A stretch of DNA of 64,000 bases from NCBI RefSeq assembly GCF_964340395.1, contig NC_135555.1, forward strand, positions 20,095,947-20,159,946, in the 5' to 3' direction. The position numbers were made by a program, and so were the translations under genes. Shown here piece after piece: positions 22,400-35,084 of the stretch (within the stretch, counting starts at the first letter, position 1; every line of letters starts with the position of its first letter). This DNA comes from Glandiceps talaboti (lineage: Eukaryota; Hemichordata; Enteropneusta; Spengelidae). Under the pieces are notes generated by a model. It saw only the letters and a program-made list of their open reading frames with translations. It made no database searches and was not told the origin of the DNA.

Positions 22400-23194
22400 C
22401 AACTTCAGCTTGTGTGGGTTTGTAATGGATTGAGTGCTTATAAGGCTTTCCCCACTCAAGTACCTAAGGTTAAACATTTCCTAACCAATATAAAGTCAGA
22501 AGTATCTTGAACTTTGTCACTCATACATATGTCTAATTTATACAACTATGTTTCGGTGACCTTTGACCTGAAACAGTAAAATACTATCCTTTTCAACCTG
22601 ATCTTTGACCAACAGTAATCTTTGACCTTATCTGATTATTGTAAAGTGGGTTGGCTGATAGTGATTATTCTACTACCGAATAAGGGGGTTTTCTGGGTGA
22701 GGAAAGTCTTTGCTGTTGTATTTTTCTGAGATATTGTTGGACATTAAAACTGCCATGGTGACATGACCACTTTTGCTACAAATGTGGTCTTATGTGTATT
22801 TGTAAAGATTTATAGGTGGTACTTGCTGTTTAGGATGTGTGAGAGTCAGCCATAAATATATTTACACTTAATCTAAATTCATGAAAATAAAAATATATAA
22901 AAGCATTCCCTATGGTCAAAACTAAATAAATAAAGCAAACAACTACAAGTGAGTACATTTAAAACATCTTGCAAAAACTAGTTTGGTTAAATATGTAAAC
23001 GACTATAACTCTTTTATTTCTCTTTGATTTTTGTCCTTGATTTGATGAGTGAAGTAAACATTTGACTTCATTTCAACTTGTTTCCACCCCTTTACGAGTT
23101 GCTTGCATAATTGATCATGTTCCATAATTAGGCAATATCTTACGAATGCATACTACAAATCTGATGTAAATTAATGACATTAATGACACAGAGG
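22400..23194. other. No gene recognised (spacer)
   Basis: AT-rich, no domain. Ends at the (CATA)n tract that begins arm 2. Confidence 0.5.
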
Positions 23195-24015
23195 TACATA
23201 CATACATACATACATACATACATACATACATACATACATACATACATACAAAGATTTAAAGTATGGTTATATTTGGATGTAATACAAAGTTCCATTTGCT
23301 TCCACAATATAGGTAACGATATACTTCTATAAAATACCCCTGCCAAAAGGAATGTCTTTCTGCTATGCAATAAAATACCCAACAATACAATGCACATGTA
23401 TTTCCACTTTATGTAGGATATGCAATGTAATTGCACTATCACAATCACAAATTATGAGGAAGTTTCAGTCGGGTGTACATTCTTTGTGGAGGTTTCAATC
23501 ATAGGCTGTAAAGGTGATTTCAGGTATAACACATCAACTGCTGGCATGATAGAACCACTGTGAAGGAAAAAAGACAAATGTTAAATGATTCAACAGGCAT
23601 TGATCAATCTGTCATCTTGGTCACAGCTTCACTGTGTGACTTGATCCAAATGAGTCACGTGATACTATTTTCTAGTGTCCAATAGCATCCATAATATTTA
23701 GTCTAGTAAACAAGACAAAAGTTTGTACAAGTTTCATTTGTCTACTACAGCCCATACATGGCAGTAATAAAGACTAACAGCCAGAATTTTATTTACTCCC
23801 ACACACACCTCTAAACTATCCTCTATGCAAACCTACAAAAACGATTGACATTCCCAAGAATATCGTACTTTGCTGCGGCATACGTACTGTCAAGGTTAGT
23901 CGGAAGGTCAGTCGCATTACCCCAGTGCGAAATTCACTTGTTCAGTTTTGTCAACAATACATAAAAGATTGGGTATGGATACTTGAGACAAAACAGGGAA
24001 TGTTTTGAAATATAT

Positions 24016-24017
<2 letters not shown>

Positions 24018-24074
<57 letters not shown>

Positions 24075-24230
24075 ACATGTGTGTGTGTGTGTGTGTGTAA
24101 CTCGGTGAGTATCAATCTGCTAAGACAGTGCTCTATACCGCAGTGGCAGAGCGCAATAGCTTTGATAGTTCTGGAACTCTTTCTTGGTTGTAACTCGGAG
24201 TTTCACGCATAGTGCGATCATCAGACAACT
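24018..24230 (-). mobile_element. Small insertion carrying a hammerhead motif (~210 bp)
   Basis: Arm 1 has the uninterrupted sequence ATTAATATATATATTGTATA (15812-15832). At the same place arm 2 has TATATAT, an (AT)n(GT)n run, a 135-bp unique body (about 24099-24230) and TATATATTAATTTTG. The body therefore inserted into an AT-rich site. Its minus strand starts with the ribozyme and ends GATACTCACCGAGTTAC followed by (AC)n. A 5'-shortened relative sits inside (AT)n at 58311-58392. Size, ribozyme and AT target recall Penelope-type retroelements or derived retrozymes (inference). Confidence 0.7.
24186..24230 (-). ncRNA. Hammerhead ribozyme (type I, short helix III)
   Basis: On the minus strand, helix I is GUUGU (24229-24225) paired with ACAAC (24191-24187). 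Core CUGAUGA is at 24224-24218, helix II CGCA-CUA-UGCG at 24216-24206, core GAAA at 24204-24201, helix III a C-G pair (24200/24194) next to the conserved A-U, and cleavage is expected after GUU, between 24192 and 24191. All invariant core bases are present. The pair closing helix II at the core, usually G-C, is U-U here, which may lower activity. A two-pair helix III is typical of the hammerheads described in Penelope-like elements. Confidence 0.7.
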
Positions 24231-24513
24231 TATATATATTAATTTTGTTTAATGTTATGCTATCTTCATAACTTTATGTATATAACTACCTGGAACTGCA
24301 ACTGAAGTTCGCTCATGGCGCACCTCGGGCGCCTTACAAAGCCAAAGAGATGTCACGAATTTTGCAGCGAGACAAAGCTTGACCCTGGCCTTTGGTGAAT
24401 TGTAACCTACACAATAAGTGATCCATATAGTAACACCACTGGCATGGAACACCTCTCTCTCGTGTTTACGCACTCTGAAAGTGACTGTGGACATCACTGT
24501 ATGAACCAGACAC

Positions 24514-24784
24514 ATGGAAGATCAAAAGGTGACGTTTACGTGGAATCAAATCCCGGCAAACGTTTTGTCAGGGTTTTCAGTCGATAGAATGAGTTCTGAC
24601 GGACAAGATGGTGGTATCTATGCCTGGGTTGTGATCGTAGCTTGCCATGTATGTAGTATGTTCGTGTTCGGCGGTTTTCAAGCCATTGGACCTATATTCG
24701 TAGCTATGCAGACATCATTTGGGTCAGGCTCAGCACGGACGTCGTGGATTATTTCGGTGACTGGTAGTGTGGAGATGGCATTAG
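24514..24784 (+). CDS. Copy B exon 1 (N-terminal frame altered)
   Basis: From 24589 it is collinear with copy A (DGGIYAWVV, TM1) and ends TTA-G with donor GTAACT. The 25 codons before 24589 are read in a frame unrelated to copy A because of the upstream deletion. Confidence 0.6.
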
Positions 24785-25757
24785 GTAACTTTCTGCATTC
24801 CATATTTCTAGAAATAGTGCAGTGGAGGTGGGGGTTAGTTGGGATGAGAAGTTGAAAGCTATTTTACCAGTCACAACGCTATAGATAAAGACGTGTTCGT
24901 TTACTTTTGCTGGTGAAAGGTCAGTTATTTTACCGGGGGTGGGGGGTGGGGGGGGTTGGATCTATGTTTTTGTTACTAAACTAGGGGTTACCAAGTAAAA
25001 AAAAACTCCTGCGAGTTAACAATTTGGGTATTACTATTAGCTTGAATTGTATTATTTGCTAAATAAGTATGATAACTGGTGACAAATAAATACTCATGTT
25101 TCTAGCCTACATAGTGCTTTGTAGAATGTGCATAAGTGATAAAAGTCAACCATTTTGTTTTTTAATTTCTCGTTGACATTATTTGAGTGACTGAATGACG
25201 ACAGCTTCCATTACATTTCCAATTAGCGGTCAATTGTGCACAACAGGGCATATATTATAGTTGTCTCTCACTGCACCAGTGCATGAATCGTCAAAGTTAA
25301 GCCTGATCTGACTTGATTTGATTTGACGTCATTGTTGTTTAATAACTGTACATTCACTCTCTAGTTTGTTTCTACTTGGCAATGCTTTATTGAATAAAGA
25401 GACCAAGTCCCCCTTTATTTAAAATGAAAACACTTAATTTTACCTTCGCATAAGAATTATCTAATCAGTATGCAAATGCGTGTTTAGTTGGAATGGCCAT
25501 ACCAAATATAGAGAAATAAAGAATATAATTTTATGAAATTTTAATTGTTCATCCTATGTATAATGCTAACATTAACTCCCATTAGGCAATGAGGTAGCGC
25601 CGTAGGAAAATGAATGTGCAGATAGTACTTGTCAATCACAAAATTACTTAAAGAACTCACATATTAACAAAATGCATTTACTACAGCGGCGTTCCTAATT
25701 TGCATACAACAGCAGCAGTATTGAATTTATTCTTCTTTCTGTTCTCAAAATCTCCAG

Positions 25758-25901
25758 GTCCAATTGCAAATATATTAGTAAAGAAAATAGGATATCGAGG
25801 CACTGTAATCCTCGGAGGTATAACATCTTCTATTGGATTACTACTAACTGCTTTTGCACCAACGCTGGAGTTTGTCTACTTTAGTTTCGGAGTATTATTT
25901 G
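25758..25901 (+). CDS. Copy B exon 2
   Basis: 144 bp, acceptor CTCCAG, donor GTATGT. Intact frame, only a few codons different from copy A. Confidence 0.85.
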
Positions 25902-26049
25902 GTATGTATAACACTCGGAATGTTTACTAGAAATAGGGTTGGTGTAGCGTCTCACCGATGGGACAGAATACCTTTTCATGAACACAGACTCCTCACTAAG
26001 GAGAGGTTTGGGCTTTTTTCCTGATACAAGCATAAACAAGCATATTTTA

Positions 26050-26723
26050 TGTTTCTGTTACATTGCGAAATTATTATCGTTTTTCATTATGGAGACATTT
26101 ATTGAATTATTAGTTCAGCACAATTAAATGTTTTTTCTGCTAATCTATTTCATTTTGTTTTGTGTTGTCTTTTCTATCTTTTGAAATTAAGTATTTTACT
26201 TCTAATTATTTTATTTTAACACCATATTTTGTTTTAATAATGAAACGCATAAATGTACTTGCATTGTTTGTAAACTATCAATAATGTATTAGAAATACCC
26301 ATTAACAATATGGAAACAAACAGGGCACCATAATGTGAATATGTACAACAGTCATGTGTTACTTTTTGATCATCGTACTCATGTTGCCGTCGCCTTATAT
26401 AATTCAATACAAATGATATTGACAAATGTGAAAACTAGCTAAAAAATGTGATCATGTCATTGTTCTTCCGGCTGCCTGCAATCAGTCATTATTTGACATC
26501 GACGATCTTTTCATAACTGTCAGTGTTGTCATTTTCGTAAGAAGAATACTATGCAAACATTTCTTCTAAGTATTAAGTCATGACAGCTGAGAGTTCACTG
26601 TACCTCGCAAAACATCAAAACTTTGCGAATATCAGAAAGTTGTGTTCTGTCATCCGTAACACATGTATGTATGTATGTATGTATGTATGTATGTATGTAT
26701 GTATGTATGTATGTATGTATGTA

Positions 26724-26756
<33 letters not shown>

Positions 26757-28728
26757 ATGTATGTATGTATGTATGTATGTACTTTATTCTTCGTCCCAAA
26801 TGCAATACAGTTAATAGGTTTGCAATCGGGGGGGGGGGGCGTACTCTCATAGAATGGGTATATACATATGTACCGCGGTTTTGACCCCCCCCTTTTTCGA
26901 CTCACGTAGACTTTTGAGTCTTGATTTTTAAAGTGTTATGTAGAGGTTTGATCCACCTCTCTTAATGAACGTGCGATTTTCGACCCATATTTTGAACAAG
27001 GTTGTTTCCACCACAGGGTCACGTGTTATTGCTTAGAATGCCGTTTTACATTAAGCGAGCGCTGTATAAAATCCTCTGTATGTCAAAGGCAAGTTAAATG
27101 ATGTAGCCGTCTAATGTTCACTGCTGATTGGCCGAGAAAGAGGCGTTGACTAATGACGTGACATGACCGATACATTTCAAATTCAGAAGCACGTCCCCAT
27201 CACTAAACCAGGAACCATGGATCGCGAAAAGTTCACGACATCTTCCTGGTGAGTATACTTGTACGATTTCTAATACAACTGCATTTTTACTTTGTCAAAC
27301 TTTGAATCTGTGTATGCTGAAATTGATTTCATTTTGGTGGCCCTTAAAGTAGTGATGCTTCCGGAGGATTTGAAGGTCTTACTGTCGACAGCCATATTAG
27401 TATTAATACTATGTTCCCGATCCCAAAGACTTACTTTTATTTTGCATTGCAAATGAATCGTTTATATGTTGTCTGTATTGAACTTGCCCAAAGTTGCCTG
27501 TATATTTCTATTAGACTATAGCAGGAATAATTGTAGTTTTGTTTTTATTTACAATATTTTTTGGTTTCTTTTTTTATATTTTACTTAGTGTGAGTGGCCA
27601 TTTTTCATTTTAGTTTTATTTCTTATGGGTTTTGCAAAGAAAAATGTTCTAGCAGACGACCAAGAGCAACGTAGCAAATAATGCATCTAGTACTGCCTCC
27701 ATTTATACTTCTCTATCAACCCCCCCCCCCATTAAACTCCCAGTTTTATCATTAAATGGGTACAGTTATCTATTACAAACCAATTTTTTTTAAAAAGATG
27801 AAGAAAGAGCCACAAGAACACCTACTATGTTTCCAATGGTAATACAGTTGATGCAATAATATTATCTGTAATACAATTCTGAATAGAAAAGACTTCATAA
27901 AAAATATTTTCCTGTTCAAACAAAATATGTAAGTATAAGTTTATCATTTTCACATGAAATATTTGTAATTTCCATTTTTTGTTTAAATGAAATACTCATT
28001 TACTAATGCATTTTTTGTTTATGTATACATTTGTTTGTTTGTTTTAAAGGGGCACAGATTTACAATTGCTTGTGCTACTTTAAATACCGTTTCCCGGCTT
28101 CCTGTTGATAAACGCTGAATGTGAAAACCTTTGCACCATGCATCAGTACCCAAAAAACACATTGAAGAATACAAAAATAAATGTTTTATTTTGTTTTCAT
28201 ACCCATGTGAAGTTCTACTACACATGTTTATACTGTTTAACATCAAACAAAGGCAATCTACTAGGTATTTAACCAGGACCATTGCTTGGCACCTTACAGT
28301 TGGAAAGATACATGTATATTTTTTTGCAAAGTATTGGAATCACTTATTCAGTCACAAACTTCACATATTATTTTACTATCATATATATTTATCTGAAGCT
28401 AATAAAAAGTCACTTTGTACATAACTTTAGTGGTGACCTTTTTCTACCCTTTACGCAGGCTATCGAACATGTATTGATTGTGACAGTTTGGTGATGGTGT
28501 TCAGTAAACACAATCTTAACAGTATGTGCTATCATCACACAAATATGGTGTATCACAGAGACTAAGCTTAGGATTCTGTGATTTTAAATGAACAAATAAA
28601 AATAAACACAAAGACAACATACAATCATAAGGGGTATACATGTACCCGAAAACGAGAAATAAAAAGTTCTTCTGGCCTTATATTAAGATCTTTGTTTAAA
28701 AAACGCACTTTATACTACATTCATTATT

Positions 28729-28792
<64 letters not shown>

Positions 28793-28940
28793 GCTATATA
28801 TATTGTAGCTGACAAGAGTTTGCATGAACTAACGAATGACTGAATGACTCACCGTGAGTCTAAATTTGGAGTGTTCTCACAACAGTTTCAAATTTTTCTC
28901 CATCTAGCAGGGAACATTATATGTGATGTTTAGAATATAT
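26050..28940. other. Copy B intron 2, no gene firmly identified
   Basis: (GTAT)n/(GT)n at 26663-26780, a G-run near 26828 and (AT)n at 28742-28789. At 27217 an ATG in good context (ACCATGG) opens a short frame ending at a strong donor (CTG/GTGAGTAT, about 27249), 40-120 bp after an inverted CCAAT-like ATTGG and a TGACGTGACA motif. It could be a first exon on the plus strand, but no partner is proven. Confidence 0.35.
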
Positions 28941-28946
28941 ATCCTA

Positions 28947-29378
28947 TCAATTCATCTGTAAACAGTTCTGACAAATCCATTCCTCCTCATCTGACAGGAA
29001 ATCTTCATCTCCTTTTAGCCCTATACAGACATAGTGATACCACTGTTGGCACCATTCACAATAGACACTTGACTCAACACATGCATCATGACATTCACCA
29101 CATGGATATTTGGTTTTTCTTTTCCTTTTGCCACTTGACCTATTTACAACATTACTACTGCAAACTGCTGTGACAACAGAAACGCCATGACTTGTACTAG
29201 CATCTTCATTGACATGGCTTGTGCTATCACCTTCATCATAATTGTGAGTGGTGGTCACCCCTACATTCACAGTGTGACTGCCAGCTGCACCTTCATTTAC
29301 GTCATTATGGGTACTTGTACTTGCACCCTCATTAACTGCTTCTACACCATCTCTTCCACTCTCTGCAACAGTCACTGC
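28947..29378 (-). pseudogene. PHD-finger exon
   Basis: After acceptor TCATGCAG, a Ser/Thr/His-rich spacer with repeated VNEGA/STSH phrases, a basic KRKRKTK patch, then C4HC3 spacing: YPCGECHDACVESSVYC, EWCQQWYHYVCIGL and WICQNCLQMN-stop. PHD fingers bind histone tails. This exon is intact and may be the last of the gene above. Confidence 0.75.
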
Positions 29379-30134
29379 ATGATAAATTAGATGAAACAAG
29401 CCTTTGTATGTAAATGAAATTCACTAACACTTTACAGGGATGTCTATGTACATTATTAATGAGTAACATCATTGAAAAATCTTTTTCACATTCTGGAACA
29501 AAGATTCAAATGTATTACATCAATTTTTGCTGGGCCACAGAGTAAATATAGGAATACAATGGAAATCCATCTGCTATTATGATTAGACACATACTGTGGA
29601 CATCAAGTACATATAATAAGTTCCCTGAAGTTACTATCAATTGAAGAGTACACAGACATTTCTTACCGATACTACTGTAATAACACTGAAGTGAAGAAAG
29701 GTAAATAGTCCTTCAAAATGCAATAATTGTATGAAAATCATGACAACATGCACCTGAATATAACACAATAACATGTCAATGTTGTTTTTATGATCATTAA
29801 CATGCACAGTGACATGCTAGAATGACCCATGCAATGTGATACATGCTAAAACATATTGGCTTAATGAGGTTCTGGAACATGGAACGAGCAAACAAAAAGT
29901 ATTGAAACAGAACAATGTTTAATGGATATCATTCTAACAGCTGATGTCATTCTTCAGTTAGTATTTAATTACATGAAACATGTTATGGTTTAATGATGAG
30001 CAGTCTGTAACAACTTATTGTTGCTATTGATACTAATACCATAATTACCAACAATGCCAATCAGACAAAGCTATGAAACTGAATGAACTGCATGCGTTTA
30101 AGAACATAGGAAAACTTTCAGTTTTTTGTCCTAC

Positions 30135-32156
30135 CGTGGGATACACCACTACACAGTATTTCAGGTTTTGGTACTTTGTTGACTGACAAAATGGCTCTAC
30201 ATAACTTTTGGGCTATCTGATACTTTGTTTTGGACATGGAAAAGGGAACCTCATATGCCATGCATATCAGTTTCAGTTGGGCCTTTGTGAATTCTCTGGA
30301 GTCAAAGTATTGTGGGTTTGCCTCAAGTTTGGATTGGAAATGTCTGTGTGATGACATAATAAACCTCGGCGATGGTTGCCTCTTACTTGAAGAAATCTTA
30401 ATTTGCTTCCTGTGTGCTTCTTCTATTTTAACCTTGGCAGCATGGAGGTATTCTTTTCTAAACTGGGCACAGGACATTAACAAGAACTTCTGTATGACCT
30501 CCTTGTACAAAGATTTTGTAAGGACTGTTTCACCACTACTGAGATGACCACTAGGTTCTTCAGTATTCGCTGGAGTAAACAACTCCATCCCTTTCTTTTC
30601 TAATGCTTCATTTGACAATCGTACACCGGATATGTGAGTATACAACTCCTTACCATGAATATTGACATTCTCTTGGCTCTCAAGCCTTCGAACGTGACCA
30701 TCAAGAGATGAAAAGAAATGAAATGTTGAATCACTGATATTACAAAGACTTCCTCGGATACTCTGTTTTCTTTTGGTTTCGGCAAGGGAGTCTTTGTCTT
30801 CTGAGTGATTCAACAGATACTCTTCAGTCATTGTTAGTTCTTCAAGGCAGCGCACTTCCTGATCAGTTTTCCTTACCAAGGTTCAGGCTTTCTTCTTATA
30901 CAAACTTCTCTTTACTAGCTCCTTTTTCTTGTATTTTAATTTAGCAATACACCAGCCATCAATATATCTTATTTTACCTCGTCCACCTGGTGAATTCTCA
31001 AAGATCTTACCTTTTGCTGCTGCATTAGCCCCTACCAGAGCACTATTTCTTATTGGTTGTGCAGCAATTTTAATGATACTTTCTCTGACATGTTTGAAGA
31101 GAAAGAAAGCAGCTCGGTAATGGTGTGCAGCTAGTTCTTGATCAAATAAAGCCTTTACATAGGTTGTGTATCCATCACTAGATGCAAATGTGGCTACTTT
31201 CCCACAGAAGGCTGTCAAACCTTTATTTACAACTTTGTCTCCTTACAAGTGAGTGTCAGATATTGACTTAAGTTCATCCCACAGCTTCCCTGTAAATTTG
31301 TGGACTTTATCTTGCTCATGACAAAGTACTCTACGTCCTTGTACTCTTCTTGTTTTGCAGTCAAAGGATTCTGATACATTTCTTGGAGTAGTTGTTGTTC
31401 TGTTATCATTTCATCACTTGGCATTACTGCTGTAGGTTCTGATTGCGTTACTTGTCTTGGAGCATGAGGGGACTGACTATCATTACTAGATCCATCTAGT
31501 TCATCCATAATTGCTATGGCTGTAGCAATCTCCTCATCATCTTCACTAATCCAATCATCATCTTCATCTTCATCTTGCAGATTTGCAGTTACGGGAGGTT
31601 TAACATTTAGGATACCATGTACAATCTGCTGCTTACAACATTGACAGTCTTCATCCAGGGCAACTGGTTCCCTAGCATAAAATGCAGCTACAGCATGTGG
31701 CTGAGGTGTTAGAAGAGCTGGGTTGAAATTCAAAACATGTAATCCTTTCTTTCTGGCATGCCCTCCCTATAGCAACACCTATCTGGCCTGCTTGGGTCAT
31801 ATTCCTACAGTCTACCTCTACTCTTTGTAAAGTCTGGCAAAAGCAAGCTGGAGTGGGATTTGTTTCCTGAATGCCACATTTGTCTTTGAAATTGGACAGA
31901 AGAAGCTGTGGTTGTACTGTTTGATGGTCACTTTTCCAATGGATGGAAACTGCACTGAAACTGCATCTGCCTCTGTGGCTAAAACCTTACCACACAGCCC
32001 ATTGACCAATGTATTGGATAGATTAACAGTTAAAATCACTGGTGCACCTACCTTGATGTACAAGGTTGACGGAACACAACTCTTTCTAAGAAATCTGTAT
32101 TTCCAGAATCCACACTTCTGTATATCACAGCTTCTGTATATGACTATACTCAACAT
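30135..32156 (-). pseudogene. Helicase C-terminus, acidic linker and SAP-like region
   Basis: 32156 to about 31825 reads YIKVGAPVILTVNLS and NTLVNGLCGKV, the PIF1 C-terminal block, and ends QIPLQLAFA; the following motif (TIHKSQGMT in the family) is absent and RVEVDCRNMTQAGQIGVAIG continues in another frame. Then NFNPALLTPQPHAVAAFY and an Asp/Glu-rich linker (31560-31600). Frames 30883-31218 and 30135-30879 follow, separated by one stop; the second includes FTKAQLKLICMAYEVPF, SAP-like in pattern. The donor at 30135 (G/GTAGGAC) leads to the PHD exon. Confidence 0.6.
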
Positions 32157-32259
32157 CCTCTGTTACTTATTGTCTATTAAAACACACACATACACTGCAT
32201 TCCAGTCCTCTTCAAACAATTAATGCAAATTAATCAAAATCATTTCCTTTGTTTCTGTA

Positions 32260-34378
32260 CAGGATACATCATTTTCAAAGTGATCCTAATGGAATGATAT
32301 ATACTAAGATCTTCATGGAAGAATACTTGTCGTCAGCATCAACCACAGTACCTGAAAAGAAGTCTACAGTGGGAATAATTCTCAAGAAAGTCTTTCCAAA
32401 TGTAAAAGTGTCAATTGCCAGAGACAAGATAACTGCTAAAACAGTCGGACTCTACAAAGGCATCACTTGGAAGAGACAGAGAGGTGATCCACAATTGAGT
32501 TTGGAAATCTGCCAAACTACCTACCCACATCAGCGTTGTCTCTTGAAACTTAAGATGGTTATTTGCGATTTGGAGTACCAAGTGACATTATTTTTATTGG
32601 TAACATAGCCATGAAGGAGGTAGTAATTCAAGACAGCACCTGGCAATTGAAGATATGTGGTAAAAGTATAAATCTGGGGGATTGGGGACTCAACTCCAAT
32701 TCACATCAACAGATGAATGCCTTTCTGACATCGTATCAAGTGTACAGAAACTTAAAATATGTAGAGGCACTCCAACTACAGCTAATGAAATATATAAAAG
32801 GAACAGGCCTTTGTAATGGAAAATATCAGCACCCAAGGCGACGAAAATTCTGGAACAAATTCAGCTCGCTCAAAGAACTGTGCACAAATACTATCTTGTG
32901 TTCTACATCAACAACTTGCAGTTATTGTCAAATAGATGCCAGTAAGGCAAAAAGAGCCATAGCAGAGGTAAAAGAAAATAGAGAAGAATGAAGATAAAAC
33001 TGAAATCCAACTGAATGAGGCTGACTACAGTGATCTCCTAGAAATCTTAAATACAGTCTACCCTGGAGCACCTGGAGATATGAAAGTCCTCCTTCTAAGT
33101 CAGCGTGAAGCCCTACAAGCACAACAAAATCAGAAAGGCATGCAGTGGGACACAAAAGTAATAAGTATATGTTTAAATATGTGGGCAAGAAGTCCACGAT
33201 CATACTATGACCTGAAAGACAGCAATATGCTCATTCTTCCATCTGGGAGACAACTTAGGAGATAAGAAAATAAAATACATCAAGAGAGTGGTATCTGCAG
33301 AGGTGTCCTTCAATGGATGTATATGAAGCGGCAGTAGAAGCAAAGCTGGGCGGGTGGTATAATACATGATGAAACTAAGATTGGTTTTGTCAATAAAAGA
33401 TGGCAAACCCACAGAAGTTGGATGGTTTGATATGGGTGAAGAGGCTTTTAACTTACAAATACTGAAAGAAAGAGCAGTGACACAACGACTTGCGAGTCAG
33501 GTACTACAGGTGGTATTTCTAGGATATACTGGCTTTAGATTCAATGTGTGCCACTTCCCATCAACATCAGTGAAGGCATCAGAGCTCCACATAATTCTGT
33601 AGGATGTCATTGCTAAACTCCAAGATTTCAATTTCCAAGCGGACTTCATCTCACAAGATGATGGAGAAGAAAACATACAGTTTATCAAGTCAAATGTTCA
33701 AGGAGATAGTCAACCGGCTTAGAATAATTGTGCCAGTCCTAATGTAGTTAATCCAACATCATCCATTATCCATGTACAAGAATTCTCGCACAACATGAAG
33801 GAGTAGAGAAACTCGGTCCTTGCTAGTGGGCATGTAGGACAGCACAAAAGGGCATTATTGAAAAATGGCCTACGTATTGAATGGGACCATGGATAAATGC
33901 AGTCAAGTGGGACAGAAAAGTCAACAGTAGACCAATCTATTCAAAGCTTTCAGATAGTCACTTAACATCCACTAATGCAGAGAAGATGCGCAATCACCTT
34001 GCTGAAGACATGTTAAATGAAGACATGTTACATCTGATGGAATCCAATCAGGCTAGCCTGCTTGATGGTACTCATCTGAACTGTGCTATTGACATTCGTA
34101 GGCAAGGAAGTATCTTGTCAAATGTCAGTGCCTCACCTGCCAAGAGACAGAAGATGTTGCCTTCTACAGAATGCTTGGATGACACACAATGTATGCTGCT
34201 GGCCTTTCAAGCAGTGTGCACGGTACACTTACAACAGTACCCAAGCAGTGGTGTAGTACCTACAGGATTTAATTCGGACATTGTTGAGAACCATTTCTGC
34301 CAAATGCGAGGGCTTCATACCCTAACTACATCACATACTTTAGCACAGCTAATACTATCATACTTGGCCAGTCTTTGA
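32260..34378 (+). pseudogene. P-element-like (THAP9-like) transposase, decayed
   Basis: Begins after acceptor TTTCTGTACAG. In order, over several broken frames: MQWDTKVISICLNMWARSP and LILPSGRQLRR (33140-33265); GGIIHDETKIGFV (about 33352-33395), the likely first acidic catalytic block; MGEEAFNLQI; VLQVVFLGYTGFRFNVCHFP; FISQDDGEENIQFIK, the likely second acidic block; FSHNMKE; then an intact 165-codon frame (33881-34378) with INAVKWDRKVNS, AEKMRNHLAEDMLNEDMLHL and SDIVENHFCQMRGL. The last three resemble the P-superfamily RNase-H-like domain and its inserted GTP-binding region. Stops and shifts occur near 33265, 33600 and 33720. No THAP zinc finger was found at the N-terminus. Confidence 0.55.
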
Positions 34379-34399
34379 AATCCAGAGGAAGGAAGTCAA

Positions 34400-34655
34400 A
34401 TGCAGGAATTGCTGCTGCAAAGCCATTTAACTTCTACATTGACTCTAGAAAAAGGAAGTTAGCACAAAGTTGACTGGAAAATGAGTATTGTGTGTATGTA
34501 ACAGACATATGGAATTACATAATGTAATACCACAGCCTGTCATACACAATATGATGGACTGAAAACAATTCAATGCCCTCAATCTACAAAAAAGTTGTAA
34601 GATTGACTTATGCACAATTAAAGTGTAAATAAATCATACTCAGTATTTGAATCTA

Positions 34656-34741
<86 letters not shown>

Positions 34742-34967
34742 GTACACACTATATTATAATACTCATCACTCCTTTATTTGAAACAAAATATGTCCTGGTA
34801 GTCATCTACTTTGTTCCAATATTTCACTATTATGCCAAATTACTCCACATAAATGTAACGCATTTATAAATATTTTATAACTGTGATGTATTTCTGAAGA
34901 TGTGACTTTATAATACTACAAGAAACCAAGAAAGACAATAATCGTAGAAATCATTCCCCACGGTCAC
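34400..34967. other. (AT)n and unassigned sequence
   Basis: (AT)n of 81 bp at 34656-34736; otherwise AT-rich without a recognised exon. Confidence 0.6.
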
Positions 34968-35079
34968 CATAGATAATATTTGGGACTGGTTCAACTGGAA
35001 AAAGAGCGCCACACAGAATCATCTGTACACCTTCGAATGGAAGGCTACTATGACGCACATGACGGCAAACTTCTTCAAT
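34968..35079 (-). pseudogene. Helicase exon, motif III region
   Basis: After acceptor GAAATAG the frame reads IEEVCRHVRHSSLPFEGVQM, then ILCGALFPVEPVPN, matching the PIF1 pattern FGGxQ...LCGDFLQLPPVP with the key D-F-L-Q lost. A candidate donor (TATG/GTGACC) precedes an in-frame TGA. Confidence 0.65.
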
Positions 35080-35084
35080 CTATT

